From the NCBI RefSeq assembly GCF_004337695.1, contig NZ_SJXJ01000004.1, positions 191,678-255,677 on the forward strand: a DNA stretch of 64,000 bases, read 5' to 3'. The position numbers and the translations under genes were made by a program. Below, in pieces: positions 9,738 through 18,807 of the stretch (positions within the stretch are counted from its first letter, which is position 1; every line of letters starts with the position of its first letter). The DNA is from Tenacibaculum sp. M341. GTDB taxonomy: Bacteria > Bacteroidota > Bacteroidia > Flavobacteriales > Flavobacteriaceae. The notes beneath the pieces are model-generated. The model was given only the letters and a program-made list of their open reading frames with translations, was not told where the DNA came from and searched no databases.

Positions 9738-11054
9738 ATGACTGACAATAAACAAACACTACAGCTTTTGTTTCGCCATTTAAAAGAGGTGATGCAATGG
9801 AGAGATCAACATCCGAATGCAGATTTAACTGAAGGACCTAGCTTTAATATTCGCATATTAAATAATAGTACTATTGGCAATTTTATTAACGGAAGTAGTA
9901 TTGCCTATACTCATGAAGAAGTTTTAATGTTATTATTAGCTATTAGTCCGCATGTATATTCAGAATTAATAAGAGAAGTAGCCATGGCTAATAATAGTGC
10001 TACTTTCTACTTATATTCTATTATTAGAGCAGATGGAAAGAATGCAGATCCTACAGGAGAAACAGCGCAGTTTTTAGCTTTTGGAAACAATCTTCAAAAG
10101 AGAGTTTCTTTTTTAGAGATGTTAGAAAAAAGTGAGTTGTTTAAGGTTTGTGGATTGTATTTAGAAGGAACTTCAAAAGGTAATCCGAAGGTAAGAGGTC
10201 GTTTACAAATATATGAAGATGCACTTTTTGCAATGTTACAAGGTAGAACTTTCATTCCTCAGTTTAGTGAAGAATTTCCTGCAAAAAAAATCACAACCAA
10301 TTTAACTTGGAACGATTTAATATTGCCAGAAGAAACACTAAATGATATTCATAGCATTAAAACATGGTTAGAGTATAACGATGTTTTATTAAATGAGTTG
10401 GATATGAAACACAAAATAAAACCAGGTTTTAGAACCTTGTTTTATGGACCTCCAGGAACAGGAAAAACTCTTGCAGCAAGTTTGTTAGGAAATCAAACAG
10501 GAAAAGATGTTTTTAAAATAGACTTATCACTTTTGGTTTCTAAATACATTGGAGAAACAGAAAAACATTTATCTAACTTATTTGATAAAGCAAAAAATAA
10601 AGATTGGATTTTGTTTTTTGATGAAGCTGATTCTGTTTTTGGAAAACGTACCAATGTAAAAGATTCTCATGATAAATATGCAAACCAGGAAGTATCGTTT
10701 TTATTACAAAAAATAGAAGCATTTCCGGGTATGGTGATCCTAGCATCTAATTATAAAGAAAACATGGACGAAGCTTTTATGAGACGTTTTCAATCTGTTA
10801 TAAAATTTGATTTTCCAAAGCCAGCAGAACGCTATAAAATGTGGACAACAAATCTTCCAAAGAAATTAAAAGTATCCAAAGAGATCAATCTTAAAGAAAT
10901 AGCAAATAAATACATGCTAAACGGTGCTAATATTATGAATGTGATTCAGGATGTAAGTTTAAAAGCTTTAGCGCAAGGAGATTGGACAATTGTTGAGTCA
11001 ATGTTGTTAGATAGTATTAAAAAAGAATACCACAAAGAAGATAGAGTTTTTTAG
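9738..11054 (+). CDS. AAA+ ATPase of the eCIS (Afp15/Pvc15-like)
   Basis: 438 residues. C-terminal AAA+ module with Walker A GPPGTGKT at about residues 236-243, Walker B WILFFDEADS at about 290-299, sensor-1-like MVILASNYKENMDEAF and an arginine-finger-like FMRRFQSVIKFDFP. The N-terminal about 200 residues are helical and of the type found before the AAA+ domain in eCIS ATPases. This is one of the core eCIS genes (Afp15/Pvc15), proposed to act in particle assembly or cargo loading rather than being part of the finished particle. Being first in the cargo block fits a loading role. Family call firm; exact role inferred. Confidence 0.9.
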   Translation: MTDNKQTLQLLFRHLKEVMQWRDQHPNADLTEGPSFNIRILNNSTIGNFINGSSIAYTHEEVLMLLLAISPHVYSELIREVAMANNSATFYLYSIIRADGKNADPTGETAQFLAFGNNLQKRVSFLEMLEKSELFKVCGLYLEGTSKGNPKVRGRLQIYEDALFAMLQGRTFIPQFSEEFPAKKITTNLTWNDLILPEETLNDIHSIKTWLEYNDVLLNELDMKHKIKPGFRTLFYGPPGTGKTLAASLLGNQTGKDVFKIDLSLLVSKYIGETEKHLSNLFDKAKNKDWILFFDEADSVFGKRTNVKDSHDKYANQEVSFLLQKIEAFPGMVILASNYKENMDEAFMRRFQSVIKFDFPKPAERYKMWTTNLPKKLKVSKEINLKEIANKYMLNGANIMNVIQDVSLKALAQGDWTIVESMLLDSIKKEYHKEDRVF

Positions 11055-11080
11055 TAATAATCAGCTGAAATTAAAATATT

Positions 11081-13039
11081 ATGAAAGTAAAAGAGTCGAA
11101 AAAGGCAAAAGGACACGCTGTTAAAAAGCAAGAAAAAAAAGAAAAAGCAGGGAAAATTCCTGTAAAAGATACTCCTAGTGCTCAAGAAATGATAGATTCT
11201 CAATTTTTCTTTGCTAGTAATACAAGTGTTGTTACCGAGGAAAATTATGAGAAAGGAGACTATTCAGGATATTTTAGTACTACAGATGATGATAAATTGA
11301 TTATTAAAAAAGGAGAAGAAATAAAAAGTAACGGAGTTATAAGTGTTAAGAATATCAGAAATAAAATGGTAGGAGATGACAAGGCAGAGTTTACTTTGAA
11401 TGCAGTGGTGAGAATTGCTAAATATGTGGCAGATAATGTAGATGGTGTTTCGTATGAAATTCCTACAGATTTATCAGGAGCAACAGCTGATAATGTTAAA
11501 ATTCTTCCAGATGAAATTGTATTGGGAATAGCATTATTACAAGCAAATGCAGGTGTAGGAATTGATGGAATGCCTGGACCTTCTTTTATTAAAGATGTAA
11601 TGGGTGAACTTACTGATGTAACTAATTCAGCAACAAGAAAGAAAAAATTCATGAGCGAAGAATCGAATACTTCAATGGTGAATTTAGAAGGAGAAACAAT
11701 TAATATTCCAGATTTTAATTCGAATGAAGAAACATTGTACGACTTTTTTAGAGATGCTACATTAACAAGAAATGGATTGTGGAGTGATAATGAAAATATA
11801 ACCAATATTACTGGAGTTAGAAGAAAGTTAGACACAACCTCAACAAAATGGAATGATACTATTGCGGTAAGTTGGATTGCAACTGAAAATGGAGCTACTG
11901 TAAAACATGCAAAAGTTTTTTCGGGAACTACAGAGCCAGGTAATTTAAGTGATAACAAAAAGTTAGTACCACAAACCATGATGTTTAAATTAGGATATCA
12001 TAAATCGAGACAACCTGCTTTAAGAGGACATAGAACACTAACAGAAAAAACAGATGGAACATTACTGTTTGATGTAAAAGATGGAAGAGGTTTAAATGGG
12101 CATCCAGGAGGAACAACGGGTAAAATTTTAGGAATGCAAAGTACCAAACTACCTGCCGGAACAGTTTCTACAGAAGAACAGTTTAAGGCAAATTTAATTA
12201 TTACAGAGTTGTTTAGCATTTTATCGAGATGGGGATTAGATACTAGTAAAACTGCTTATACTAATTTAAAAGAATGGAAAGATAAAAAGGAACTTGTTTT
12301 TGAAGAAACGGAAGAAGGAAAAGCAGGAGTGCACAAAGATGGAGAAGAAGATACATCTAAAAAAATAAAGTTAACCAGTAGTAAAGAATGGATTGCTAAA
12401 TATTGGGTAGTAACTAAAAATGATAGAGAATCGTTATTAAAAATATTACAGAATATAGATGCTGATTTTGAAAAGCCAGAGACATATGATGAAATGACAA
12501 AAGATCAAATAAAAGGATTGATTACAGATAGTCATATTGAAAACATTATTAAAAGACAAATTGAGTATTTGCCAGAGTTAGCTTCGGTAGATGGAAAAGC
12601 TGGAGGAGGCTTCTTAAAAATAGTGAATGGAGAAAAAGAGAAAATAAGTAGTTTAAAATCAAAAGCAACAGTAGATTATGAAAGAGTGGAAGCTTTGTTT
12701 GATGATTTTGATGATAACACCATACTAACAGCCAGTCACGAAACATACATAAAGAATAGTATTAAAATGCAAACTTTAAAGGAAAGAGAAGCATTTGAAA
12801 ACAAGTCGAATACTTTAGATAATGAAGCTGTAGAGGTAGATGAAAATGTAGGACCTTGGTCAATTTTATGTCAGGTAATTTTTGGTGCAGAAAAATTTTA
12901 TAAATTTATGATGCAAGTATCAGATAAATCATTAGAAAGCGGTCAGAGAAGATGGTATTATACAATGATAGATTTAGCCAGCTTTAATCCCCCTGCCGCT
13001 TCTGAATCAACAGATACTGGTCAAGTAGAAATCAAATAA
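11081..13039 (+). CDS. Candidate eCIS cargo protein 1 (unknown function, peptidoglycan-binding-like segment)
   Basis: 652 residues without a signal peptide or membrane segment. Residues 1-25 are Lys-rich (KKAKGHAVKKQEKKEK) and are followed by DTPSAQEMIDSQF at 30-42. The same KAKG...SA(K/Q)EM(L/I)D(A/S)Q arrangement occurs at the N-terminus of the protein encoded at 13898, the other large protein of this block. At about residues 146-175 the stretch ALLQANAGVGIDGMPGP resembles the Q...G(V)DG(x)PGP core of PG_binding_1 domains. The rest is not recognised. It lies between the eCIS ATPase (26 bp upstream) and a lipoprotein (12 bp downstream). Position, soluble leader and shared N-terminus suggest a protein packaged in the injection tube. 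Its activity is unknown. Confidence 0.6.
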   Translation: MKVKESKKAKGHAVKKQEKKEKAGKIPVKDTPSAQEMIDSQFFFASNTSVVTEENYEKGDYSGYFSTTDDDKLIIKKGEEIKSNGVISVKNIRNKMVGDDKAEFTLNAVVRIAKYVADNVDGVSYEIPTDLSGATADNVKILPDEIVLGIALLQANAGVGIDGMPGPSFIKDVMGELTDVTNSATRKKKFMSEESNTSMVNLEGETINIPDFNSNEETLYDFFRDATLTRNGLWSDNENITNITGVRRKLDTTSTKWNDTIAVSWIATENGATVKHAKVFSGTTEPGNLSDNKKLVPQTMMFKLGYHKSRQPALRGHRTLTEKTDGTLLFDVKDGRGLNGHPGGTTGKILGMQSTKLPAGTVSTEEQFKANLIITELFSILSRWGLDTSKTAYTNLKEWKDKKELVFEETEEGKAGVHKDGEEDTSKKIKLTSSKEWIAKYWVVTKNDRESLLKILQNIDADFEKPETYDEMTKDQIKGLITDSHIENIIKRQIEYLPELASVDGKAGGGFLKIVNGEKEKISSLKSKATVDYERVEALFDDFDDNTILTASHETYIKNSIKMQTLKEREAFENKSNTLDNEAVEVDENVGPWSILCQVIFGAEKFYKFMMQVSDKSLESGQRRWYYTMIDLASFNPPAASESTDTGQVEIK

Positions 13040-13051
13040 AACTAAAAATAA

Positions 13052-13702
13052 ATGAATATTTTAAAAAGTAGCTTCAGTTTACTGTTCCTTTTAGTCTTTT
13101 TATTACAAGGATGCAACTCTAAACAAGAGAAAAAGGAATCGAAAACAACTGAAATACAATCAGAAAATGTACTAGTTTCTGTAAATGATGATGTGTCTAA
13201 TCCATCAAAGAAAGTAGCAGCTGTTGTAAAAGAATGTGATTGTAATGTTACAGCTTATGCAATAAAATCTCCTCAAAAGGGAATTGAATTATTCAATAAG
13301 AAAAAAGAAGTTGCAGAGAGGGTTTCTTTTAATGAAGGGGAAGAAGAGTTTTTAACTTTAGAATTAGCAAGCTCTAAAGAAGGAATGTTTCAAATTAAAA
13401 AACTTGAAGTTGCTTTTGCTGAGACTGCAAACAATAAAAAGTACGAAAACTTATGGATAGAAAGTAAGCATTTACGTGTTTATCTACCTGATTCAGATAA
13501 GGAAGTAAATATTTATAGTAATGCAGATGAAAAATCGAAAGTAATAAGCGGAGTTAATCCAACAGAAAAATACACAATTAAAATTGTAAAGTGTTGTAAA
13601 AAATGGATTTATGGAATTTACCATAAAGAGAAAACAGGAGAACAAATAGAAGGATGGTTTCGACCAGAAGATATTTGTTCATCACCATTAACAAATTGCT
13701 AA
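13052..13702 (+). CDS. Lipoprotein with C-terminal SH3-like domain; possible partner/immunity protein of cargo 1
   Basis: 216 residues. Signal peptide with lipobox LLQGC (Cys21), so a lipoprotein. The C-terminal part (about residues 145-205) contains LRVYLPDSDKEVNIYSNADE, WIYGIY and GWFRPEDIC, like a bacterial SH3-type fold. It lies 12 bp behind cargo 1 in the same direction, so the two are probably co-transcribed. If cargo 1 attacks the envelope, as its peptidoglycan-binding-like segment hints, a periplasm-facing lipoprotein next to it could protect the producer. It could also be an unrelated envelope protein. Localisation firm, role speculative. Confidence 0.6.
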   Translation: MNILKSSFSLLFLLVFLLQGCNSKQEKKESKTTEIQSENVLVSVNDDVSNPSKKVAAVVKECDCNVTAYAIKSPQKGIELFNKKKEVAERVSFNEGEEEFLTLELASSKEGMFQIKKLEVAFAETANNKKYENLWIESKHLRVYLPDSDKEVNIYSNADEKSKVISGVNPTEKYTIKIVKCCKKWIYGIYHKEKTGEQIEGWFRPEDICSSPLTNC

Positions 13703-13897
13703 AAGCAGCACTTTGTAAAATTTCCATTTAGGAAGAAACAGATACAAAAATTATTAGATAAAAAAACTTTTTTGGAGTCATTAAATGGCTACCACAGGGA
13801 ATTTATTGCTCAAAAAATAGCAATTAAATAGTTGAAGTAAAGATGAAGTTTTCAATAAAAATTAATCATTAAAGCTGATTAAGAAAAAAGAAATCAT

Positions 13898-16800
13898 ATG
13901 GAGAATCAAGCCACTAAAGCTAAAGGTAGAGTTGCAAAACCAGCAGCAGAAAAACCGAAGGCTCAAATACAAAAAGAAAACATACCAATAAAAAATAACA
14001 AGGAAGGTTTTAATACACCAGTTCCTGTTGTAAATGTTGCTTCGGCAACTGTTGCTGCTCCTATAGCCAAGGAGCAAAACGATGTTAAAGAAGTGCCTCA
14101 AGATACTTCGGTTTCTGCAAAAGAAATGTTAGATGCACAATATCCAACACCAACAAATAATAATTTTGATGTTAATGATTATCCGATAGCCGGACCAGGA
14201 AAACCAGCTTCAGAAGAAGTTGTAGTACCTAAAACACCAGCAGAAGATCCGAGTTTTAAGGCATTGACAAGTTCTATTAATGCAAATGCTAAAAAGCAAC
14301 GAAAGCATGAACCAGCTCAAAGTGCTTCTAAAAAAGCGCAAAAAGCAGCAGCTGTTCCAAGCAATGAACGATTGAGTAAAGCACAAGCATCTCAAGTTGA
14401 GGTAATGGAACAACAAGAAACAGGAGAATTTAAAGCTTCAGATTTTAAAGAGCAATTAAAATCTAGAATTGCAGAAATGGAATTGCCAAAAGATGAAGAG
14501 GCAGCAGATAAATTCAAAGAAAATAATAATCTTTCAGAAGTGAAATCGGCTGCAATGGGTGATGTAAAAACAGCGCAAGATAATGCTGCAGGAGGAATTC
14601 CTGAAGCAACATCAGCAGCACCAAACACAGCATCAGTTCCAGTAACAGCAGTTTCTCCTATGCCGAAAGCAATACCTGGTAAAAAACCAGCTATGATTCC
14701 TACAGCACAAGCAATGCCAAGTAAGCGATCAGAAGCATCTGTAGAAAAACCATTGCAAGAAGAAACTGCAAGTTTAGATACGCAAATGGAACAACACGGC
14801 GTAACAGATGCAATGCTAGCAAATTCAAATGAAGCTTCTTTTAAGAGTGCTTTAGATGAGAAAAATAATGCCAAAGCACAGAGTAAAGCATCAGTTGCAT
14901 CTTTTAGAAATACAGAAAATCAGGAATTAAATACAGCACAACAACAAAGTCAACAGCAAGTAAATGCTACCTCACAAGGAATGCATACCAATAGAGTAGC
15001 AGCATTTAATAAAGTAGCAGGCAATCAAAAGCAGAGTGCTACTCAAAATACGGCAGCAAGAAAGCAAGTTGCCGATAAAATACAAGGACTTTACACTGAA
15101 ACGAAAACCAAAGTAACGAGTATTTTATCAGCATTAGATACCGCTGTAGCTTCTAAATTTGAAAGCGGAGCCAGAGCAGCACAACAGGCTTTTGAAAATC
15201 ATATTGAAACCAATATGAAAGCTTACAAAGAAAAGCGTTACGGAAGTTCTATTTTTAGTTGGAAACAACTTCGTAGAGTAAAAGATGCTTTTGTAGGTTT
15301 ACCAAAAGAGGTGAATCAATTTTTTGAGAGTGGTAGAAAAATATACATTGATACTATGGATAGCTATTTAGGTTCCATAGCAACTTTAGTAGCAAATGAG
15401 TTAAACAAAGCAAAACGTACAATCAAGGAAGGTAAAAAATCGGTACAAGACTATGTAGGTGGTTTATCGCCAGACTTGCGTAAAATAGGTCAGCAAGCAG
15501 CTAATGAAATACAAAGTAAGTTTGATAGCTTAGAGCAAGATATAGATAACAAGAAAGATACGTTAATAGATGTGTTATCTCAAAAATACTCGGAGGCAGT
15601 AGCAAGTGTTGATACTCAAATTGAAGCATTAAAAGAGAAAAATAGTGGGCTGATAAATAAAGCTATGGGAGCTTTAAAAGGTGTATTTGACATTATTATC
15701 AAAGTAAAAAATACATTAACCAATTTATTAGCAAATGTAGTTACTGCAGTAGGTGCTATTATTTCAGATCCGATAGGTTTTTTCAAAATGTTAATCACAG
15801 GTGTAGGTCAGGGAGTTCAAAACTTTATGACCAATATTGTACAGCATTTACAAAGCGGATTGCTAGGATGGTTAACAGGTGCTATGGGGAGTTTAAGCAT
15901 TCAAATGCCAGAAAATATTTTCTCGTTAAAAGGAATTTTCTCATTAACTACTCAAATTTTAGGTTTTACATGGAGTACTATTAGAACTGTTGGAGTAAAA
16001 GTTGTAGGTGAACCTATTGTAAAAGCCTTAGAAACAGGTTTTGAAATGGTACAAATTCTAAGAGAAAAAGGAATAGCAGGATTGTGGGAACATTTAAAAG
16101 AACAGTTTCAAGATTTAAAAGAAACGGTTATTGGTGCTATTAAAGACATGTTAATGTCTCAGGTAGTCCAAGCAGGAATAAAATGGATTCTAGGTTTACT
16201 TTCTCCAGTAGGAGCTTTTGTCAAAGCAATTATGGCAATTATAGATGTAGTTAAGTTTTTCATACAACGAGCTTCACAAATAGCAGAATTGGTAAGTGCA
16301 TTTACAGAATCTATTGCAGCTATTGCAGCCGGAAAAGTTGGAGCTGTGGCTAAGAGTATTGAAAATGCATTAGGAAAAGCAGTTCCTGTAGTAATTGGTT
16401 TATTGGCATCTGTATTAGGTATTGGAGGTTTGGCAAATAAAGTGTTAGGAATTGTACGAAAAATAAGAAAGCGTGTAGAAAAAGCATTATTTAGCTTATG
16501 GACTAAAATTAAGAGTGCTGGAAGGAAGGTTTGGAAAAAACTTGGTTTTGGTAAGAAGAAGGAAGAGAAGGAAGGTGACTTATCTAAAAAGGAGCAGTTT
16601 TTGAATTTAGTAGAAAAAAAGAAGATTAAAAAAGAATTTGAAACTGTAGATCAACATACACATACTTTATTTCTTAGAAGAAAAGGCAATAGTGTAGAAT
16701 TAATGGTTGCAAGTAATCCACAAACTTATAAAGAGTTTATAGGAGATGTAGATCTTGATGATCCACAAAAAAAGACACATAAAACAACTGCTATTGGTAT

Positions 16801-17803
16801 AGCTAAAAAAGTTGATGCAAAAATAAATGAAAGACTAAAAGGTGATACTAAAGAGGAAAAGAAAGCATCTAAAAAGAAAAAAGATGCAGAATTTGAAGCT
16901 TTACTTTTAGAATTAAGTAAGCCTACGGGTATACTTTTCGGAGTAGATCGAGAAGATCTACCAGAGACAGAGGTTCAACATCGTTCAAGTACCATAGGGG
17001 GCGCGAAAATGGCTACAAAAATGTATGCGAAAAGACTGACTCAAAAAGGAATAAAAGGAGGGAAACCAAATGACGACCGACACAAAGTTATGGATGCTTT
17101 GTTAGTAAGAGCAGATGGTAATGGGAGTTATTATGTAAGAGGTCATTTACTTAATATGGAACTTCATGGACCAGGAACATGGGAAAATTTAACTCCATTA
17201 TCTCAAACAGGGAATAAAAATCACTTAAGAGAAGCTGAAAAGGCTATAAAAATAGCTGTGAATTCTGGTGCTATTGTTGATTATACTCTTATTGTTAAAT
17301 ACGGAAGATCTATACAACCTTTTGAAGATACTAAATTGGAACAAGCTGGGTTTGTTAAGAAGGAAGATAAAGATAAAATGAATAAATTACGTGTTGCTGA
17401 AGCTTCTGTACCAAACCATTTAGTTTTAAGGTCATATTTATTGAAAAAAGAAGGTAATGATTTTGTAAGGGATAAACTTTTAGTAGAACAAACCAATGTT
17501 CAAAATCCAGTTGAAACTAATATTGAGTCTTATAAGGTAGATAGAGAAAAGAGAGAGAAAGTAAGTCTATCATCTAGTACACCAGAAGTCATAGCTAAGA
17601 ATACAATATTAGATTTAGATGAAGCTATTATTGTAAATAAAGCAGCAAAAGCGATTTCTTCTTTGAGGACTTATGAACAAATTATAGATTTTCTTCCTCA
17701 AATAGAGAGTGATTTAATTAAACTGGAAGATTTAGTAGAGAAGATTAATGATGAAAATATTAAGGGATATTTGAGAAAACCAGGGAATAATGTAACTTTA
17801 TAG
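13898..17803 (+). CDS. Candidate eCIS toxin (cargo 2): disordered leader, helical/hydrophobic core, His-Me finger nuclease-like C-terminus
   Basis: 1301 residues, no signal peptide. Residues 1 to about 380 are Ala/Lys/Gln-rich and look disordered; the start shares KAKG and DTSVSAKEMLDAQY (69-82) with cargo 1. Residues about 380-580 look coiled-coil. About 590-665 and 750-865 are long hydrophobic or amphipathic helices, ending with IGGLANKVLGIVRKIRKRVE, a type of segment I associate with eCIS toxins that carry DUF4157, although no HExxH protease is present here. The C-terminal part has RGHLLN (His1083), WENLTPL (Asn1097, Pro1100) and NKNH (His1109) then a Glu, the pattern of DNA/RNA non-specific endonucleases of the His-Me finger superfamily. 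Probably a nuclease toxin delivered by the particle; activity inferred. Confidence 0.7.
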   Translation: MENQATKAKGRVAKPAAEKPKAQIQKENIPIKNNKEGFNTPVPVVNVASATVAAPIAKEQNDVKEVPQDTSVSAKEMLDAQYPTPTNNNFDVNDYPIAGPGKPASEEVVVPKTPAEDPSFKALTSSINANAKKQRKHEPAQSASKKAQKAAAVPSNERLSKAQASQVEVMEQQETGEFKASDFKEQLKSRIAEMELPKDEEAADKFKENNNLSEVKSAAMGDVKTAQDNAAGGIPEATSAAPNTASVPVTAVSPMPKAIPGKKPAMIPTAQAMPSKRSEASVEKPLQEETASLDTQMEQHGVTDAMLANSNEASFKSALDEKNNAKAQSKASVASFRNTENQELNTAQQQSQQQVNATSQGMHTNRVAAFNKVAGNQKQSATQNTAARKQVADKIQGLYTETKTKVTSILSALDTAVASKFESGARAAQQAFENHIETNMKAYKEKRYGSSIFSWKQLRRVKDAFVGLPKEVNQFFESGRKIYIDTMDSYLGSIATLVANELNKAKRTIKEGKKSVQDYVGGLSPDLRKIGQQAANEIQSKFDSLEQDIDNKKDTLIDVLSQKYSEAVASVDTQIEALKEKNSGLINKAMGALKGVFDIIIKVKNTLTNLLANVVTAVGAIISDPIGFFKMLITGVGQGVQNFMTNIVQHLQSGLLGWLTGAMGSLSIQMPENIFSLKGIFSLTTQILGFTWSTIRTVGVKVVGEPIVKALETGFEMVQILREKGIAGLWEHLKEQFQDLKETVIGAIKDMLMSQVVQAGIKWILGLLSPVGAFVKAIMAIIDVVKFFIQRASQIAELVSAFTESIAAIAAGKVGAVAKSIENALGKAVPVVIGLLASVLGIGGLANKVLGIVRKIRKRVEKALFSLWTKIKSAGRKVWKKLGFGKKKEEKEGDLSKKEQFLNLVEKKKIKKEFETVDQHTHTLFLRRKGNSVELMVASNPQTYKEFIGDVDLDDPQKKTHKTTAIGIAKKVDAKINERLKGDTKEEKKASKKKKDAEFEALLLELSKPTGILFGVDREDLPETEVQHRSSTIGGAKMATKMYAKRLTQKGIKGGKPNDDRHKVMDALLVRADGNGSYYVRGHLLNMELHGPGTWENLTPLSQTGNKNHLREAEKAIKIAVNSGAIVDYTLIVKYGRSIQPFEDTKLEQAGFVKKEDKDKMNKLRVAEASVPNHLVLRSYLLKKEGNDFVRDKLLVEQTNVQNPVETNIESYKVDREKREKVSLSSSTPEVIAKNTILDLDEAIIVNKAAKAISSLRTYEQIIDFLPQIESDLIKLEDLVEKINDENIKGYLRKPGNNVTL

Positions 17804-17829
17804 TAATTATAACAAGACAATAAATCAGA

Positions 17830-18483
17830 ATGGAAAAACATCGTTTTAATAAATATTTACAACATTATGTTCGAAATGAAAAGAAACAAGGAAGAGTGTT
17901 TAGTTATGACTATATCTCCTCTATGGGGAGTATTTATGAAAGTCATTCAGAAATGGAACGTTTAAATGCAGTACATGAAGGTGTAGAAGATTTTTATAAA
18001 AATGTAAAAGATGGTTATGGTTTTCAATGGCAAATGGATGAACAACGTACTGTAAGTGGAAGGATAAAATTTACGGTATTTGAACAAATGATTGGAGACT
18101 GGAAACGGATTGTTTATTTTGATGATGAAGATTTACAAATTAATCCCGATTTAGAATTTTTTAAACCGTTGGATGTGCCAGCTGCAGAGCATAGAGTTGG
18201 TTTTATAATGAGACCTAACGAAATAGATCCTTATCTATATTATCAAGATGCTGGAGAAACAGATTTACACCTTTTAGATTTGGATTTTAAGGGGTATACA
18301 GAAATGGCTTTAGAAGCCAAAGTTTTTAGGTATTGGCAAGTTGTTCTATTGCATTACGATGGTAGAAAATTAGGTGGACCAGAGACAGATAATTTTAAAA
18401 AATTTATGCCTCAAATTTTTCCTGATTTTAGTTGGGATAAATTCATAGAAAAATATGAATCAGTAAGATTATCGAAAAAATAA
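17830..18483 (+). CDS. Unrecognised 217-residue soluble protein; possible immunity protein or chaperone of cargo 2
   Basis: 217 residues, acidic and aromatic-rich, with no signal peptide or membrane helix. Segments such as HRVGFIMRPNEIDPYLYYQD and FRYWQVVLLHYDGRKLG do not match a family I can name. It begins 26 bp after the nuclease-like cargo gene and is the last gene of block A, followed by two strong hairpins. A gene in this position behind a toxin is often an immunity protein or loading adaptor. A cytoplasmic protein would suit a nuclease, just as a lipoprotein would suit an envelope-acting cargo 1. This is inference from gene order only. Confidence 0.5.
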   Translation: MEKHRFNKYLQHYVRNEKKQGRVFSYDYISSMGSIYESHSEMERLNAVHEGVEDFYKNVKDGYGFQWQMDEQRTVSGRIKFTVFEQMIGDWKRIVYFDDEDLQINPDLEFFKPLDVPAAEHRVGFIMRPNEIDPYLYYQDAGETDLHLLDLDFKGYTEMALEAKVFRYWQVVLLHYDGRKLGGPETDNFKKFMPQIFPDFSWDKFIEKYESVRLSKK

Positions 18484-18539
18484 TTATAGTATAGAACACA
18501 CAAAAGCTCAAAAGAAAAAAAACTCCATTAAAAAGCTAT

Positions 18540-18627
18540 TACCTAAATACCTTTTTTAGGTATCCAATTATAGAAAAAAATAAAAGAAAAATATACTAGC
18601 ACTAGACTTAGGATCTAGTGCTAGTAT
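18540..18627. terminator. Two strong hairpins after the cargo block
   Basis: First hairpin: TACCTAAA (18540-18547), loop 18548-18554, TTTAGGTA (18555-18562). Second: perfect 14-bp stem ATACTAGCACTAGA (18593-18606), 7-nt loop, TCTAGTGCTAGTAT (18614-18627). Neither is followed by a good T run on the plus strand; the second is preceded by an A-rich run, which on the minus strand would read as a T tract. They may end block A, protect an mRNA end, or block antisense transcription. Confidence 0.5.
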
Positions 18628-18702
18628 TACACAACTAGTATCCAAAAACAAAAGATTGAGTCTGATTAAAAAGACAAAATATATGCTATAACAAATGTTA
18701 CA

Positions 18703-18716
18703 GCAGTAGATTTTTA
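18703..18716 (+). promoter_or_regulatory. 14-mer shared with the divergent eCIS promoter region
   Basis: The sequence GCAGTAGATTTTTA here, 90 bp before the tail fibre start, recurs exactly at 27482-27495 in the intergenic region in front of the structural operon. Its placement in both leader regions makes it a candidate shared regulatory site for blocks B and D. Seen by eye only. Confidence 0.35.
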
Positions 18717-18738
18717 GTGCCAAAATTTTAATGAAACT

Positions 18739-18807
18739 ATGGCAATAGTTAAAGTCTATACATTAAAAATGAGTGATAAACGGAAAAATAAAAGAAGAGT
18801 AAAATAA
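18739..18807 (+). CDS. Possible 22-residue leader peptide overlapping the fibre start
   Basis: Short ORF of 22 codons (starts MAIVKVYTLKMSDK, ends KRRVK) whose TAA overlaps the ATG of the fibre gene as TAATG (18805-18809), the arrangement used for translational coupling. The peptide is very basic. It might be a coupling leader for the fibre, or a chance ORF; an ORF of this length is not rare in AT-rich DNA. Confidence 0.3.
   Translation: MAIVKVYTLKMSDKRKNKRRVK

Noticed and set aside
13703-13897. Separate promoter or small gene between the lipoprotein and cargo 2
   Set aside because: Only a weak 6-bp hairpin (ATTGCT/AGCAAT near 13805-13826) and no TAnnTTTG element were seen; nothing supportable.
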